Assembly: GCA_947561585.1 (NCBI GenBank)
Contig: CANNZV010000945.1
Location: 1-64,000 of the forward strand
From: Caprella mutica
Taxonomy: Eukaryota; Arthropoda; Malacostraca; Amphipoda; Caprellidae
Length of the DNA stretch: 64,000 bases
Direction: 5' to 3'
The notes under the pieces are model-generated. The model made no database searches. It saw only the letters and a program-made list of their open reading frames with translations, and was not told where the DNA came from. Of this stretch, positions 22,797-33,512 are shown in pieces; the stretch's first letter is position 1; each line of letters opens with the position of its first letter. The position numbers were made by a program, and so were the translations under genes.

Positions 22797-23939
22797 CCAG
22801 GGACCCTTGTTACGTGGGTAGAAAATGAGTGAAAAAATTGCAAATGTGAACGGTACACTTTCTTATCCTGCCAAAGTTCTAGCGTTTAAAATTCTGCTCG
22901 TATTTAAGCATGGGACTGAACTATTTTGCGAGAAAATGGATCAAGGTCGCTACATTTAAGATACTTCAAAGAAGAAATTTGACTTCCTAACTACTGAAGA
23001 TTTTACACTTTAAAATATCCTCATGCTTCATGTCTGATCAGGCGCGTATACAAGGGGGGGGCATTTGGGGCAGATGCCCCCCCCTTGAGGTCTGAACTTT
23101 TTAAAAATAAATCTACGGATTAATAAAAAATATATGGATTAATCCTCCAAATTGAAGATGCGACAATTATTTGATTATTTTTAATTGCTTTTGACATGCT
23201 TGAACTCAGTATTCTATCAAAATCGTCATTTTTAAATTGCAAAATTCGAGAAATTAAATTGATTCAAGTCGTATTATGTATAAGCCATTTTGTCCATTGA
23301 GAGTGGATTTCTATCACACTATTAATATAAGCATTGTTCTTCAATTTAAAAATGTTTTTGAATTTGAGAAGAAATGCATCGTCCTGTACTCTGTAGTTTG
23401 CCAAAACACCTTCTTCTTCAACAATACGCTGAAAATTCATGCTTTCCCAAAATAAATGGAAGAGTTCGTAGTCTATTCAATGAAACTGGTTCGATTCACA
23501 AGAAAAAAAATGAAAAAAAAACACAAACTGCATTCAGGAGGTGAAGAGTTTCTTTGAAGAAACCACTAGTTTTTTCTCTCAGAAAAGCTTTTCAGCAGAT
23601 TTCATCCACACCAAAACCACGTGGTGGAGGATCGTCATGCATTCATTTAGTTTCCGTTTTTATCAATGAACTTCAGTTCGACCATTAACGAAAACCACAA
23701 AAATAGCGGTTTTGTGAGTGGATTATGCAGTAACCATCCAACATTGCCAATTGAATCGTTTGGACAGACGAGAAGTTAATTTACCTCCATCAAAGACACA
23801 TAGAAAAAATATGAATGGAAATCTTCGAAATATCTGGAAAGAAAATGATAGATATGACGTATGATGCTAAGGTTGCAATTATAAATGGAATGGTTCAAAT
23901 TGTTCAAGCATTCCCTAACGAACAAGGCAACATGTTACC

Positions 23940-24330
23940 ATATTAATGTTTTTCAAAACTCTGATCCCAGCCTGCAATTTCTTCACTTTTGGTGGATGCA
24001 AGACCAAATGCAGCTCTAGAATTTAAGGAAAAGTTTCGAGGTCGAGTGATTAGCAGAAGTACGGAAATAAAATTTCTGGTCAGCACACAGTCCAGATCTC
24101 AACTCTTTAGACTTTCGCATATGGGCTGCTGCACAAACTCGAGTTTATAAGTTTATATATTAAACAAAAGATCCCAATGAGTCTCTTATACAATGTGCTC
24201 AAATCTCCGTTCAAAAAAACAAAAAAAAAACAATAAGACTCTCAAGAAAGTATGCAAGAATGTTCTGAAGCGTGCATTGTTCTGTCTTCACTTCGGAGGG
24301 GGTCATTTTCAACAACTTTTGTATGACCTC
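23940..24330 (+). pseudogene. Decayed mariner-like transposase relic, plus-strand arm
   Basis: Fragments around EFKEKFRGRVISRST and a broken WPAHSPDLN-like stretch, then a TRVY-like segment, correspond to the C-terminal catalytic portion of mariner-type DDE/D transposases. Many stops and shifts are present. The equivalent segment lies inverted at about 25690-25320. Confidence 0.55.
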
Positions 24331-24819
24331 AGGTGATGTGCCTCATATGATATAAGACAATAAATGTTAACAATAATAAAAATTCTTTCTTTCCCTTCAA
24401 AGTGATGCATCTATAATGGTATTTGACTTATTTTTAAGTGCTTCTAATTTGCAATTAAAAAATTACGTTATCTGAGGAAACATAGTGTAGCAGTATAATT
24501 TTGATTATTTTTGCTGCAGCCAATGATTGAATATTGTGATTAAGTTAATGACTATCAGTCTATTGGACTTGATATACAGCTTATGGACTGTACAACTCAG
24601 GATACAGTAACATAGGGTATGGTAATCAGCTGATAGAATCTATAGTTTGACGTGACCACCGGTTGACTGGAAATGGCGACTCTGACCACTTTTTGAAACA
24701 TGGGAAAACCTACTTAAACTTAGCACTTCTATATTTAATTTTTTTTCTCATCAATTACTAACTAGGCATTGGTTAAATTGTATTCCATTATTTTTTTCCT
24801 TATTTGTTATTCATAGGAA

Positions 24820-25110
24820 CTACAATTGAGCAGTTAACTAGCACTACTTAACGCTCCTAGGTAGCATATTTTCAAGACCCTATTTTTTATAGATAAGTTA
24901 AAGAAATTAACAATAAAAACACACCTGAATTATGTCTATATATTCAACTTTGAGGTTCAATCGTCATTTTCGCTTTTCTTTTGTACGAAACCCTTAGAAA
25001 ATGACTTTAAACTTCTCGATATTAACATGCAAATATGAGGAATTATGAGCCACTCGGTCACAAACAAGGAATGTGTTGTTGTGGTGACGTCATATTTTTG
25101 TGTCGTCTGC
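24820..25110 (+). repeat. Dispersed repeat; inverted second copy at 63080-63345
   Basis: Landmarks TCCTAGGTAG, AAAACACACCTGAATTA, TTCTCGATATTAACATGC and GGTGACGTCATA all recur in reverse orientation at 63080-63345. No coding capacity or terminal structure recognised. It lies in the single-copy centre of the palindromic element. Confidence 0.75.
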
Positions 25111-25309
25111 TAGGTACTATACCCGATTATGTTCCTATACCGTGGTACAACTCATCCACTGACACACTGTGTCCCATCAGAAACGACATTTTTAAATTGC
25201 AAATTAGAAACACTTCTAATGCATTAATTGTCATCATAGATACACCACTTTGATGGAAAAGAAAGTATTATTATTAAACATTTATTGTTCCATATATATG
25301 GCTATATCA

Positions 25310-26450
25310 TATGAAGCACATCTCCTGTGTCGCTACAAAAGTTAAAAATGACCATCTCCAGCCTGAAGACAGAACGAAGCAAACTGCGAAACATTCTTTC
25401 ATAATTTCTTAGGGGTCTCCGGGTTATACCTTTCAGCGAAACTTCAAACACTTTGTATAAGAGACACAATGGAATATTCTTTTTCATATATAAACTCGAG
25501 TTTGTGTATCAGCCAAGAAGTGAAAATCCAAAGGGTTGTGATATTGATTGTGTGCTGGCCAGGAATTTTCCGTTCTTCTGCTAATGAATCGGCCTCTAAC
25601 CTTTTCAATGAGAGATTCTAGAACTGCATTTGTTCAATGTGGTGAAGCGCCGTCTTGCATCCACCAGAGTGAAGAACGAGATACAGTATGGACCAAATAA
25701 GGGGTGCTAGTTTGGTATGCGATCTGTGAGGTTAATGTGATCTGATAATTTTTATTTTAATAATTATGATAATTTTTCTTTGTAAGTAACTGTGATACAA
25801 AACAAACAATGTAGACCAATGCATTAAAAGTAAAAAAAACATATATTAATCACCTATTTTACTTTATATTCATATAAGTTTAGTAGGATGTAGTTTATTT
25901 AATGATATTTTCTTGAAGTATTTCCATGATAAGGCTTTGCATATGTAAATGGTATATAATGATTTAAGAAATATATTTGGTATCTCATATTTGTATCTTT
26001 TATATTTGCTAATAAATTCTGAATAGATCGCATGCCAAACCAGTAAATGATGATCAGATCGCATAGCAAACTAGCACCAAATAATGTCCTGTAGCAATCT
26101 GAGATATGAAACACCATTAACCGATGACAAGTTTCCATCATCATCAAGGAATGCATGAAAGATTATTTTCATTCAATTAATTATGGCAACAAAGATACTA
26201 CCTTAGCATTTATTCCGTAGATATTTCAGGGATTTTCATTAGTGTACCTGACGATCCTCCACAACGGAATAATGTTTTGTGAAATCTCTTCACCTCCTGA
26301 ATCACTGTTTCTGTTCTTTTTGGTTTTGTTATAGTTTGTCTTTCTTGTGAATAGAACCAGTTTCAATGAATAGACCACGAACTCTTGTGAACTTTATCAG
26401 GTGGTAAGATTTAGCCACCCTTTCACTTGTCATGGAGTGAAGCATGAATT
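25310..26450 (-). pseudogene. Decayed mariner-like transposase relic, minus-strand arm
   Basis: Reading from 26450 downward: an ETGSIHKK-like N-terminal segment, a DDDGN-x-x-SVNG-x-SYL segment, then WWMQDGASPH (the second catalytic Asp block), RGRFISRRTENSWPAH and LDFHFLADTQTRVY. The order is that of a mariner-like transposase with an N-terminal DNA-binding region. Stops and frameshifts interrupt it. Confidence 0.6.
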
Positions 26451-27267
26451 TTTGACATACTGTTGAAGAAGGTGTTTTGGCAAACTACAGAGTACAGGAC
26501 GATGCATTTCTTCTCAAATTCAAAAACATTTTCAAGGTTTAAGAAAAATGCCAATATTAATAGGATAAAATCCATTCTTTATACTTTATGAACATAATGA
26601 CGTCCTCCCATTTCGCAATTTAAAAAATGAGTTTTCTGACGAAACTCAGTGAAAGCATGTTCAAAGCAATTAAAATAATCCAATAACTGATCAGTCTGAG
26701 GAATTATCCGTAGATTTTTTTCAGAAACGTTAAATTATTTGAAAAGTGCCCCCCCCTTGACCGAATCCTAGATACGCCCCTGTGTCTGATGTATGTTCTT
26801 CTCTAAGTTCTCTTGAGACAATGAGACTATTTTCACTTATTTCACTCCTCAGCCGTGTTTTAAAGAGTGGGAGGTGTTGTATTAATATAGTCACACTTTG
26901 TTATGTTTATATTTTGCATTTAGCTGATGTATTTTACCTACTCAGCTGCCAGCAAAATTGTCTTATGATAACATTTCCTGGTTCTAGCTATGACTCATGT
27001 TCCATGTTTCAAAGTATGAACAAAGTCGCCAGTATACCGGCGACTTTTGAGGGAGGGGTGAAATAAGTTGAAAAACATGTAAATATTTGGGCTGTACCAA
27101 TACCATAATTATTACCGATACGAGTACCGATACTAGGTTTTGATAATCTGCCGATAACGATACTTAAAAAGCACAGATATTTTATTTTTATATTAAATGT
27201 ACTGAATCTGGTACAATAGTAATAGATTCGGTAAGTCTGATATGAACCATATAATGTATATACTATG

Positions 27268-29783
27268 TAAGTATGCAGAGATGGGCGAAAAGTACATCGA
27301 AAGTACTAAGTACAAGTACTCGTAAATCAATGTACTTGAAGTATTTGCCCAAGTATTAAAATAAAAAAGTACTTTCAAAGTACAAGTACCAAGTACTTTT
27401 TGAAGTACTTTCAAAGTACAAGTACCAAGTACTTTTTGAAGTACTTTCAAGTACCAAGTACATTTACTATACAATTTAAAAACTAATAATTTATGCTGTT
27501 AACTCTGATAGTAGATCTTCTCAGTGACCCTTTTCTCTGATAGTACATCATCACAGTGACTCTTTTCTCTGATAGTACATCATCATAGTGACTCTTTTCT
27601 CTGATAGTACATCATCATAGTGACTCTTTTCTCTGATAGCACATACTCATAGTGACTCTTTTCTCTGATAGTACATCATCACAGTGACTCTTTTCTCTGA
27701 TAGTACATCATCACAGTGACTCTTTTCTCTGATAGTTCATCATCAGTGACTCTTTTCTACGATAGTACATCATCATAGTGACTCTTTTCTCTGATAGTAC
27801 ATCATCACAGCGACTCTTTTCTCTGATAGTACATCATCACAGTGACTCTTTTCTCTGATAGTAGCTACATCATCACAGTGACTCTTTTCTCTGATAGTAG
27901 CTACATCATCACAGTGACTCTTTTCTCTGATAGTAGCTACATCATCACAGTGACTTTTTTCTCTGATAGTACATAATCACAGTGACTCTTTTCTCTGATA
28001 GTACATCATCACAGTGACTCTTTTCTCTGATAGTACATCATCACAGTGACTCTTTTTTCTGATAGTACATACATCATCACAGTGACTCTTTTCTCTGATA
28101 GTACATACATCGTCACAGTGACTCTTTTCTCTGATAGTACATACATCATCACAGTGATTCTTTTCTCTGATAGTACATCATCACAGTGACTCTTTTCTCT
28201 GACAGTACATCATCACAGTGACTCTTTTCTCTGACAGTACATCATCACAGTGACTCTTTTCTCTGATAGTATATCATCACAGTGACTCTTTTCTCTGATA
28301 GTACATCATCATAGTGACTTTTCTCTGATAGTACATCATCATAGTGACTTTTCTCTGATAGTACATCATCATAGTGACTCTTTTATCTGATAGTACTTCA
28401 TCACAGTGACTTTTTTTCTGATGGTACATCACCACAGTGACTTTTTTTTCTGATGGTACATCACCACAGTGACTCTTTTCTCTGATAGTACATCATCATA
28501 GTGACTCTTTTATCTGATAGTACTTCATCACAGTGACTTTTTTTCTGATGGTACATCACCACAGTGACTTTTTTTTCTGATGGTACATCACCACAGTGAC
28601 TTTTTTTTCTGATGGTACATCACCACAGTGACTCTTTTCTCTGATAGTACATCATCACAGTGACTCTTTTCTCTGATAGTACATCATCACAGTGACTCTT
28701 TTCTCTGATAGTACATCATCACAGTGACTCTTTTCTTTGATAGTACATCATCACAGTGACTCTTTTCTTTGATAGTACATCATCACAGTGACTTTTCTCT
28801 GATAGTACATCATCACAGACCACAGTGACTCTTTTCTCTGATAGTATATCATCACAGTGACTATTTTCTCTGATAGTACATCATCACAGTGACTCTTTAC
28901 TCTGATACAGATAGTACATCATCACAGTGACTCTTTTCTTTGATAGTACATCATCACAGTGACTTTTCTCTGATAGTACATCATCACAGACCACAGTGAC
29001 TCTTTTCTCTGATAGTATATCATCACAGTGACTCTTTTCTCTGATAGTACATCATCACAGTGACTCTTTTCTCTGATAGTATATCATCACAGTGACTCTT
29101 TTCTCTGATAGTACATCATCACAGTGACTCTTTTCTCTGATAGTAAATCATCACAATGACTCTTTTCTCTGATAATGATAGTATATCATCACAATGACTC
29201 TTTTCTCTGATATAGTACATCATCACAGTGACTCACTGTACACGTCCACACGCTTATAATTCGTCAATGTGTTTGGTAAATATTGGTTGTGATATCTAGG
29301 TATCACAAAATAATTATATTCAATGTACTTAAATTGGTCAATATAACTCATAGTCTCTATACAAGATTGTATGTCAGAATATATAAATATTCACCGTCAC
29401 ATAAAAGTATAGAATGTCTTACAGTCTTAGTTTTCAATTTTACCATTTGACAAAGTATTCAATTTTACTGCTTGACAAACAATTTTCAACATGTTGGACC
29501 TCATCAAACTCTAGTTTTTATCCAGTTGCTCTAAATACAGTTTTGTTGAGAAAAAGAATTAATTTTCTAGAGATTTTAGAACTAATCTTTTAAAATCTCT
29601 TGACTGAGAGGGAAAATGTACTTTGCAAAGTACTTTTTACTTGAAAAGTAACAAGTACTTGTAAAAAGTACTTCTAAGTAATTATTCAAAGTACTTTTTA
29701 GAAAGTACTTCAAGTAGTACTTGAAGTACTTACTTGTTACTTAGTACTTGGGAAGTACTTTCCCGCCCATCTCTGTAAGTATG
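27268..29783. mobile_element. hAT element filled by a 32-bp minisatellite, copy 1
   Basis: The element at 27276-29775 (2.5 kb) begins CAGAGATGGGCGAAAAGTAC and ends with the inverse, CGCCCATCTCTG. A perfect 8-bp duplication TAAGTATG flanks it (27268-27275, 29776-29783). Subterminal regions at each end contain repeated AAGTACTT/GTACTTG motifs, followed by about 1.7 kb of 32-bp tandem repeat on the left and a short unique segment (29240-29600) on the right. There is no transposase. Copy 2 lies at 47900-49610 in the opposite orientation. Confidence 0.9.
27505..29238. repeat. 32-bp minisatellite, about 54 units
   Basis: The unit reads TCTGATAGTACATCATCACA followed by GTGACTCTTTTC. Variants include units with extra GCTA or ACAT, a block using TGATGGTACATCACC with longer T-runs (28410-28630), and insertions of CAGACCA. 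The local clustering of variants suggests segmental duplication within the array. Confidence 0.93.
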
Positions 29784-30177
29784 CAAAATCTATTATCTAC
29801 CAATGAGCTACCAAATGCTTCCATTCAATGTTCTTAAGACCGTAAACGTGCACTACTATTGGTTGGAAGCATCGATGACGTATGAGTAGAGTAGTACTAA
29901 GAAACCGGATGTAATGAATTGGTATATTCGTAGCTCCTTCCAGTTTGTTTTTAAATGTAATATTAATAAGTTTCAAGTATTATAATCATTGTTTATAATC
30001 CAAAACATGATTAATTTAACAATTATTCTTAATACTCTCATATTCCTTGAATTTGAGAGGTAACGACTTCTTCTATATAACCATTTTAGTAAAAGTTTAA
30101 TACATGTCACAGTCTGTTTGGAATATACCCACTTATAGCATGTCATCAGGCAGCCATTTTGTTTACAAACTTAGGTA

Positions 30178-30426
30178 TGTCACAGCCAAGTAAAATAGTA
30201 TGTCTCATAAACTAGCCATTTGTCTCTCCAGCTCTCTCCAAAATTCAACAAATTGTCTCCAAAATGATCAAATTTTCATAAATTCTCTCCAAAATAACAT
30301 TGTAGCAATAGCATAGGAGAAAAATAGATAAAACTCGCCATTTGCAATTGAAGGGCTCAAAATAACTGTCACAAACTCGACATTAAAATGGCGAGTTTGG
30401 ACATGCTTTATTACTTGGTGTCACAG
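30178..30426. mobile_element. hAT MITE (CCAAGTAAAATAG family), copy 1
   Basis: The element at 30186-30418 (233 bp) starts CCAAGTAAAATAGTATGTC and ends with the inverse of CCAAGTAATAAAGCATGTC. The 8-bp duplication TGTCACAG is perfect. Near the right end is the palindrome CGCCATTAAAATGGCG-like sequence (one mismatch here). Confidence 0.88.
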
Positions 30427-30579
30427 TATGTGAGCTTATGATTTATATATTTAAATTATATGTTTTTATGATTAACCAGAATCGAAATTCTTACCATTTA
30501 TTTAATCATTATCATAATACGTCGTGTCATAGATAATTGACACGACGTAGTTTCCCGTCTGAATATGTTTCTGAACATG

Positions 30580-30981
30580 TTTCATTTCCACGTAAAATAG
30601 TATCTCTCAAAACTCACCATTTGTCTCTCCAGCGCCCAGTCTGAAAAGAAAGTCTCCTCAGTCTCTCAGACCCAGGATTTTTTCAGAAATTGGGGTTTGG
30701 GCGCAGCAATTAACATGGGAAGATAGGAATTAATTAGGACTTGGGCGCAGGATTAATCCACATATCCTGCTGTACTTTTCAGACTGGTCCAGCGCTTTCC
30801 AAAATTCAACAAATTCTCTCCAAAATGATCAAATTATCATCAATTCTCTCCAAAATAACATTGTAGCATAGGAGAAAAATAGAGAAAACTCGCCATTTGC
30901 AATTGAAGGGTTCAAAATAACTGTCACAAACTCGCCATTAAAATGGCGAGTTTGGACATGCTTTATTACTTGGTTTCATTT
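30580..30981. mobile_element. hAT MITE (CCAAGTAAAATAG family), copy 2, interrupted
   Basis: The element at 30588-30973 has the same termini as copy 1 and a perfect 8-bp duplication TTTCATTT (30580-30587, 30974-30981). It is split by another small element at 30636-30787. Confidence 0.87.
30628..30795. mobile_element. 152-bp hAT-type MITE nested in copy 2
   Basis: The element at 30636-30787 has ends CCAGTCTGAAAAG and the inverse CTTTTCAGACTGG, and a perfect 8-bp duplication TCCAGCGC. It contains two TGGGCGCAG motifs. It postdates the MITE it interrupts. Confidence 0.87.
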
Positions 30982-31495
30982 TCAGTTTATTATCATCTGC
31001 TGCTGTCAAACTTGAGAAAAGATATATAAATTATACAAAATTAATTAGGTGTGACCGTATGATGATATTCATCGTATATTTTTTTTTCAACAATAAAAAC
31101 TAAAGCAATAAAAGATGTTATAAGTAAATGTTTGATAAAAATAAGACTTTTTAATAGTATCAGTGATATCGGCATTTTTTAATCAATATTTGCCAATCCG
31201 ATACCTAAAAAATGGCCGATATAACGAGTACCGATAGTATCGGTACAGCCCTAGTAAATCACTCATAAAATAGTCTCAAGAGATGCATATGCATCAGACA
31301 TAAGCATGAGGATATTTTTAAGTGTAAAATCCTCAATAGCAAATCAAATTTCTTCTTTAAAGTATCTTAAATGTGGCGACCTTCCAGATTGTATTTGGTG
31401 GTAAATTCCAATGATATCTCGGGAGATATTCAATTTCTCTAATAAAAAGATTCCTGTAATTTCGAAGGATATTTAACTATTAATTTAATAACACT

Positions 31496-31624
31496 AGCGT
31501 AGCTGATGCAGCTAATGACCACTTCAGTGCAGTCAGATGGTCGTCGCCTATTACCTATAATAAAATAAAATATTATAGGAATGTATGGTTAGCAGAATAT
31601 ATGATACATTGTCAGTCTTATTTT
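31496..31624. repeat. DIRS left inverted terminal repeat
   Basis: 129 bp beginning AGCGTAGCTGATGCAGC, matching the reverse complement of 36622-36750 with no difference that I can see. The short outer stretch 31482-31495 is represented in the internal complementary region instead. Confidence 0.9.
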
Positions 31625-31798
31625 TGACGCTTTCGCGTGTGTATGTTGGGTGTGTCGTCTGCTACTCTCTACTTCAAAATTTTCCGGCTTTCAGATAAGT
31701 TGTTTATATTTTGTTTTGGTTTGTATTACAGATATTAATATTACTCTTACTGGTACGTAAATTAATTTAATTTTGATTAAATCTAAGATACTTTCATT

Positions 31799-33512
31799 AT
31801 GGACAACGTAAATTGTACTATTGAGGCTATTCCCGAAGCTGAGGAAAGCCCAAATATGTCTGCCATCAATGCTTACATGAAAGCTATTCTTTCGGAATCC
31901 AAACGGAACACTTATGCTATATCAAATCTTAGTAAAAAGTATAGTAATCTCAAAAGTGAAATCACAAAACGCAAGCTGGACACTTCCTCTGATTCGGATG
32001 AGGCCGAATTAGTTAATACTACTAGGACTGTTTACCTGAACAACCCCCGTAAAAAGGCCAATAAGGATAGTTCTTTGGTAAAAAATCCAGGCTTTAAAAA
32101 ATCCTCAAAACATGGGTCTCTGCGTAAAGATAACCTTAGGGAAATTCTTGTAGCAGAGCCTATTGACACAAATCTTACAGCGTCTCAGCGTAAAGTTACC
32201 CCTATAAGGGAGGATCTTGCAGCTGAGCCTGATACTATGACATTTGATTTAAACCAGCTGAATGCTTATGCCTCTGACAGTAACGATGATGATATTCCGT
32301 TGAACCAATTAATGGCTATGGCACAGCCAGAAGATAGTTTTGAGCAGATGTTAAGATCTGTCTCCCCTGTAGCTCTGTCCCAGAATGCAGAAACAGGTAA
32401 AGTGGTCAAATAAAACCCTTAAATTTTTTTTTTTTTGCTCTCAATTCTCATCAAAATACATGTAAATACAGGAGAAATTCAAATTTGTTTATGCACAGAA
32501 TTCAGAAAATATTTAATATGTTCCATATTCTCCAGACCGACCTGTAACTTCTGCTAGATCTGGCAGCAGCCTCCATGTCAATGCTAGCCCATCTTCTATG
32601 GTTGACGTTAATCCTGAAAACGAAGTGGAAACTTTTTCGGGCTCTGAAGATTCGGATATCCCTGTTCTAGCCATGAAACCTAATTATTCTTGGGATGCAC
32701 CTAAAAAGTCTTTCGCTTGGTTTCAACGCATTGCTGACTCTGAATTGTCGGATGTCGATATGGAGAGCTTCATGAAGGATTTCATTCCCTCTGGAGATAT
32801 AAGCAAACATTTTGAGCCTCCTAAACTTCCAAATGCTATTTGGAATAGAATCAAGTCTCAAAATTATAGCTCTGATGAATTTCTGAAACAACGCAGTATC
32901 ATGAAAAGCCAGAAATTCCAGACTAATGCTCTTATGCCTTTACTCTCTGTTTTGGAATCACTGAAGTCTTCAGATCCAAATCAGAAGCTTGTTGCCTCGG
33001 CAAATCAGATGATTTGTTCATCCAATCTGCAACTCACTAGATATAGACGAACTAGTGTTGCAAAATTTGTTAAAAATGAGATGAGACAACCTCTTTTCTC
33101 TCAACCAGTAACTCACCTTCACATGTTTGGTGCTGACGAGAACGAGTCTGCGGAGAAAGTCATCAAGACCCAAGCCACATCTTTCAGTAAAGTTCTCAAC
33201 AAACCAGCTGCTCCCAGACCTAAACCTTTCAAATCCAATCAGCAATCATCTCACAATGTGACTCATACCTCAACAGACTTTTCTTCCCACCCTTATCATG
33301 CCCCCTCCAATACATCTAGAAACTATTCTCATGCTTCTAGACCTTCAACTTCTCGCTCCACCATGCAGCCTCAGCAGTCAACGTCCCATAATGTGTCTAG
33401 CTCTAGAAACTGGCAACAAAGTACTAATCCTCAGCAGCCCTTTCGTGGCGGCTACAGAGGAAGAGGGAGATCTGGCCGCAGAGGCTTCCGTAGAGCCGGA
33501 GCCCGTTATTAA
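31799..33512 (+). CDS. DIRS Gag-like protein, probably spliced (524 aa)
   Basis: The first exon (31799-32396) encodes a Ser/Asn-rich acidic region; reading on without splicing meets a stop at 32411-32413. A GT-AG intron, 32397-32535 (donor CAG/GTAAAG, acceptor TTCTCCAG), joins it in frame through a split Asp codon to the second exon (32536-33512). That exon has an Asp/Glu-rich start, FAWFQRIADSELSD, and a basic C-terminus RGGYRGRGRSGRRG typical of nucleic-acid-binding Gag tails. The open frame of exon 2 extends back past its first Met (32598) to the acceptor, which supports splicing. The alternative is a 204-aa protein plus a separate frame. Confidence 0.75.

Larger units (their letters stand above)
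23031..26790. mobile_element. 3.7-kb palindromic element with hAT-type ends and mariner-like relics
   Basis: The element at 23039-26782 is flanked by a perfect 8-bp duplication, TGTCTGAT (23031-23038, 26783-26790), and its right end reads inward CAGGGGCGTATCTAGGATT, a hAT-style terminus followed by a G-run. The outer 1.3-1.5 kb on each side are inverse copies, with matching blocks at 23347-23440 and 26463-26535. The middle holds about 0.9 kb of other sequence, including a dispersed repeat at 24820-25110. The coding relics resemble Tc1/mariner rather than hAT. Confidence 0.8.
27079..31262. mobile_element. Outer hAT-like element (TAGGGCTGTACC ends) holding several nested elements
   Basis: The left end TTGGGCTGTACCAATACC (27087) and right end, inverse of TAGGGCTGTACCGATAC (to 31254), are inverse repeats with internal GATAC motifs. 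Flanks GTAAATAT and GTAAATCA agree at six of eight positions, consistent with a decayed 8-bp duplication. Three other hAT-type elements (27276-29775, 30186-30418, 30588-30973) lie inside. Sequence on both outer sides (22936-23038 with 26783-26850, versus 31262-31395) is itself an inverse repeat. Confidence 0.6.

Noticed and set aside
27505..29238. Regular spaced repeats that could suggest a CRISPR array
   Set aside because: Units are contiguous with no unique spacers, the genome is eukaryotic, and the array lies within a hAT element with its own target duplication.
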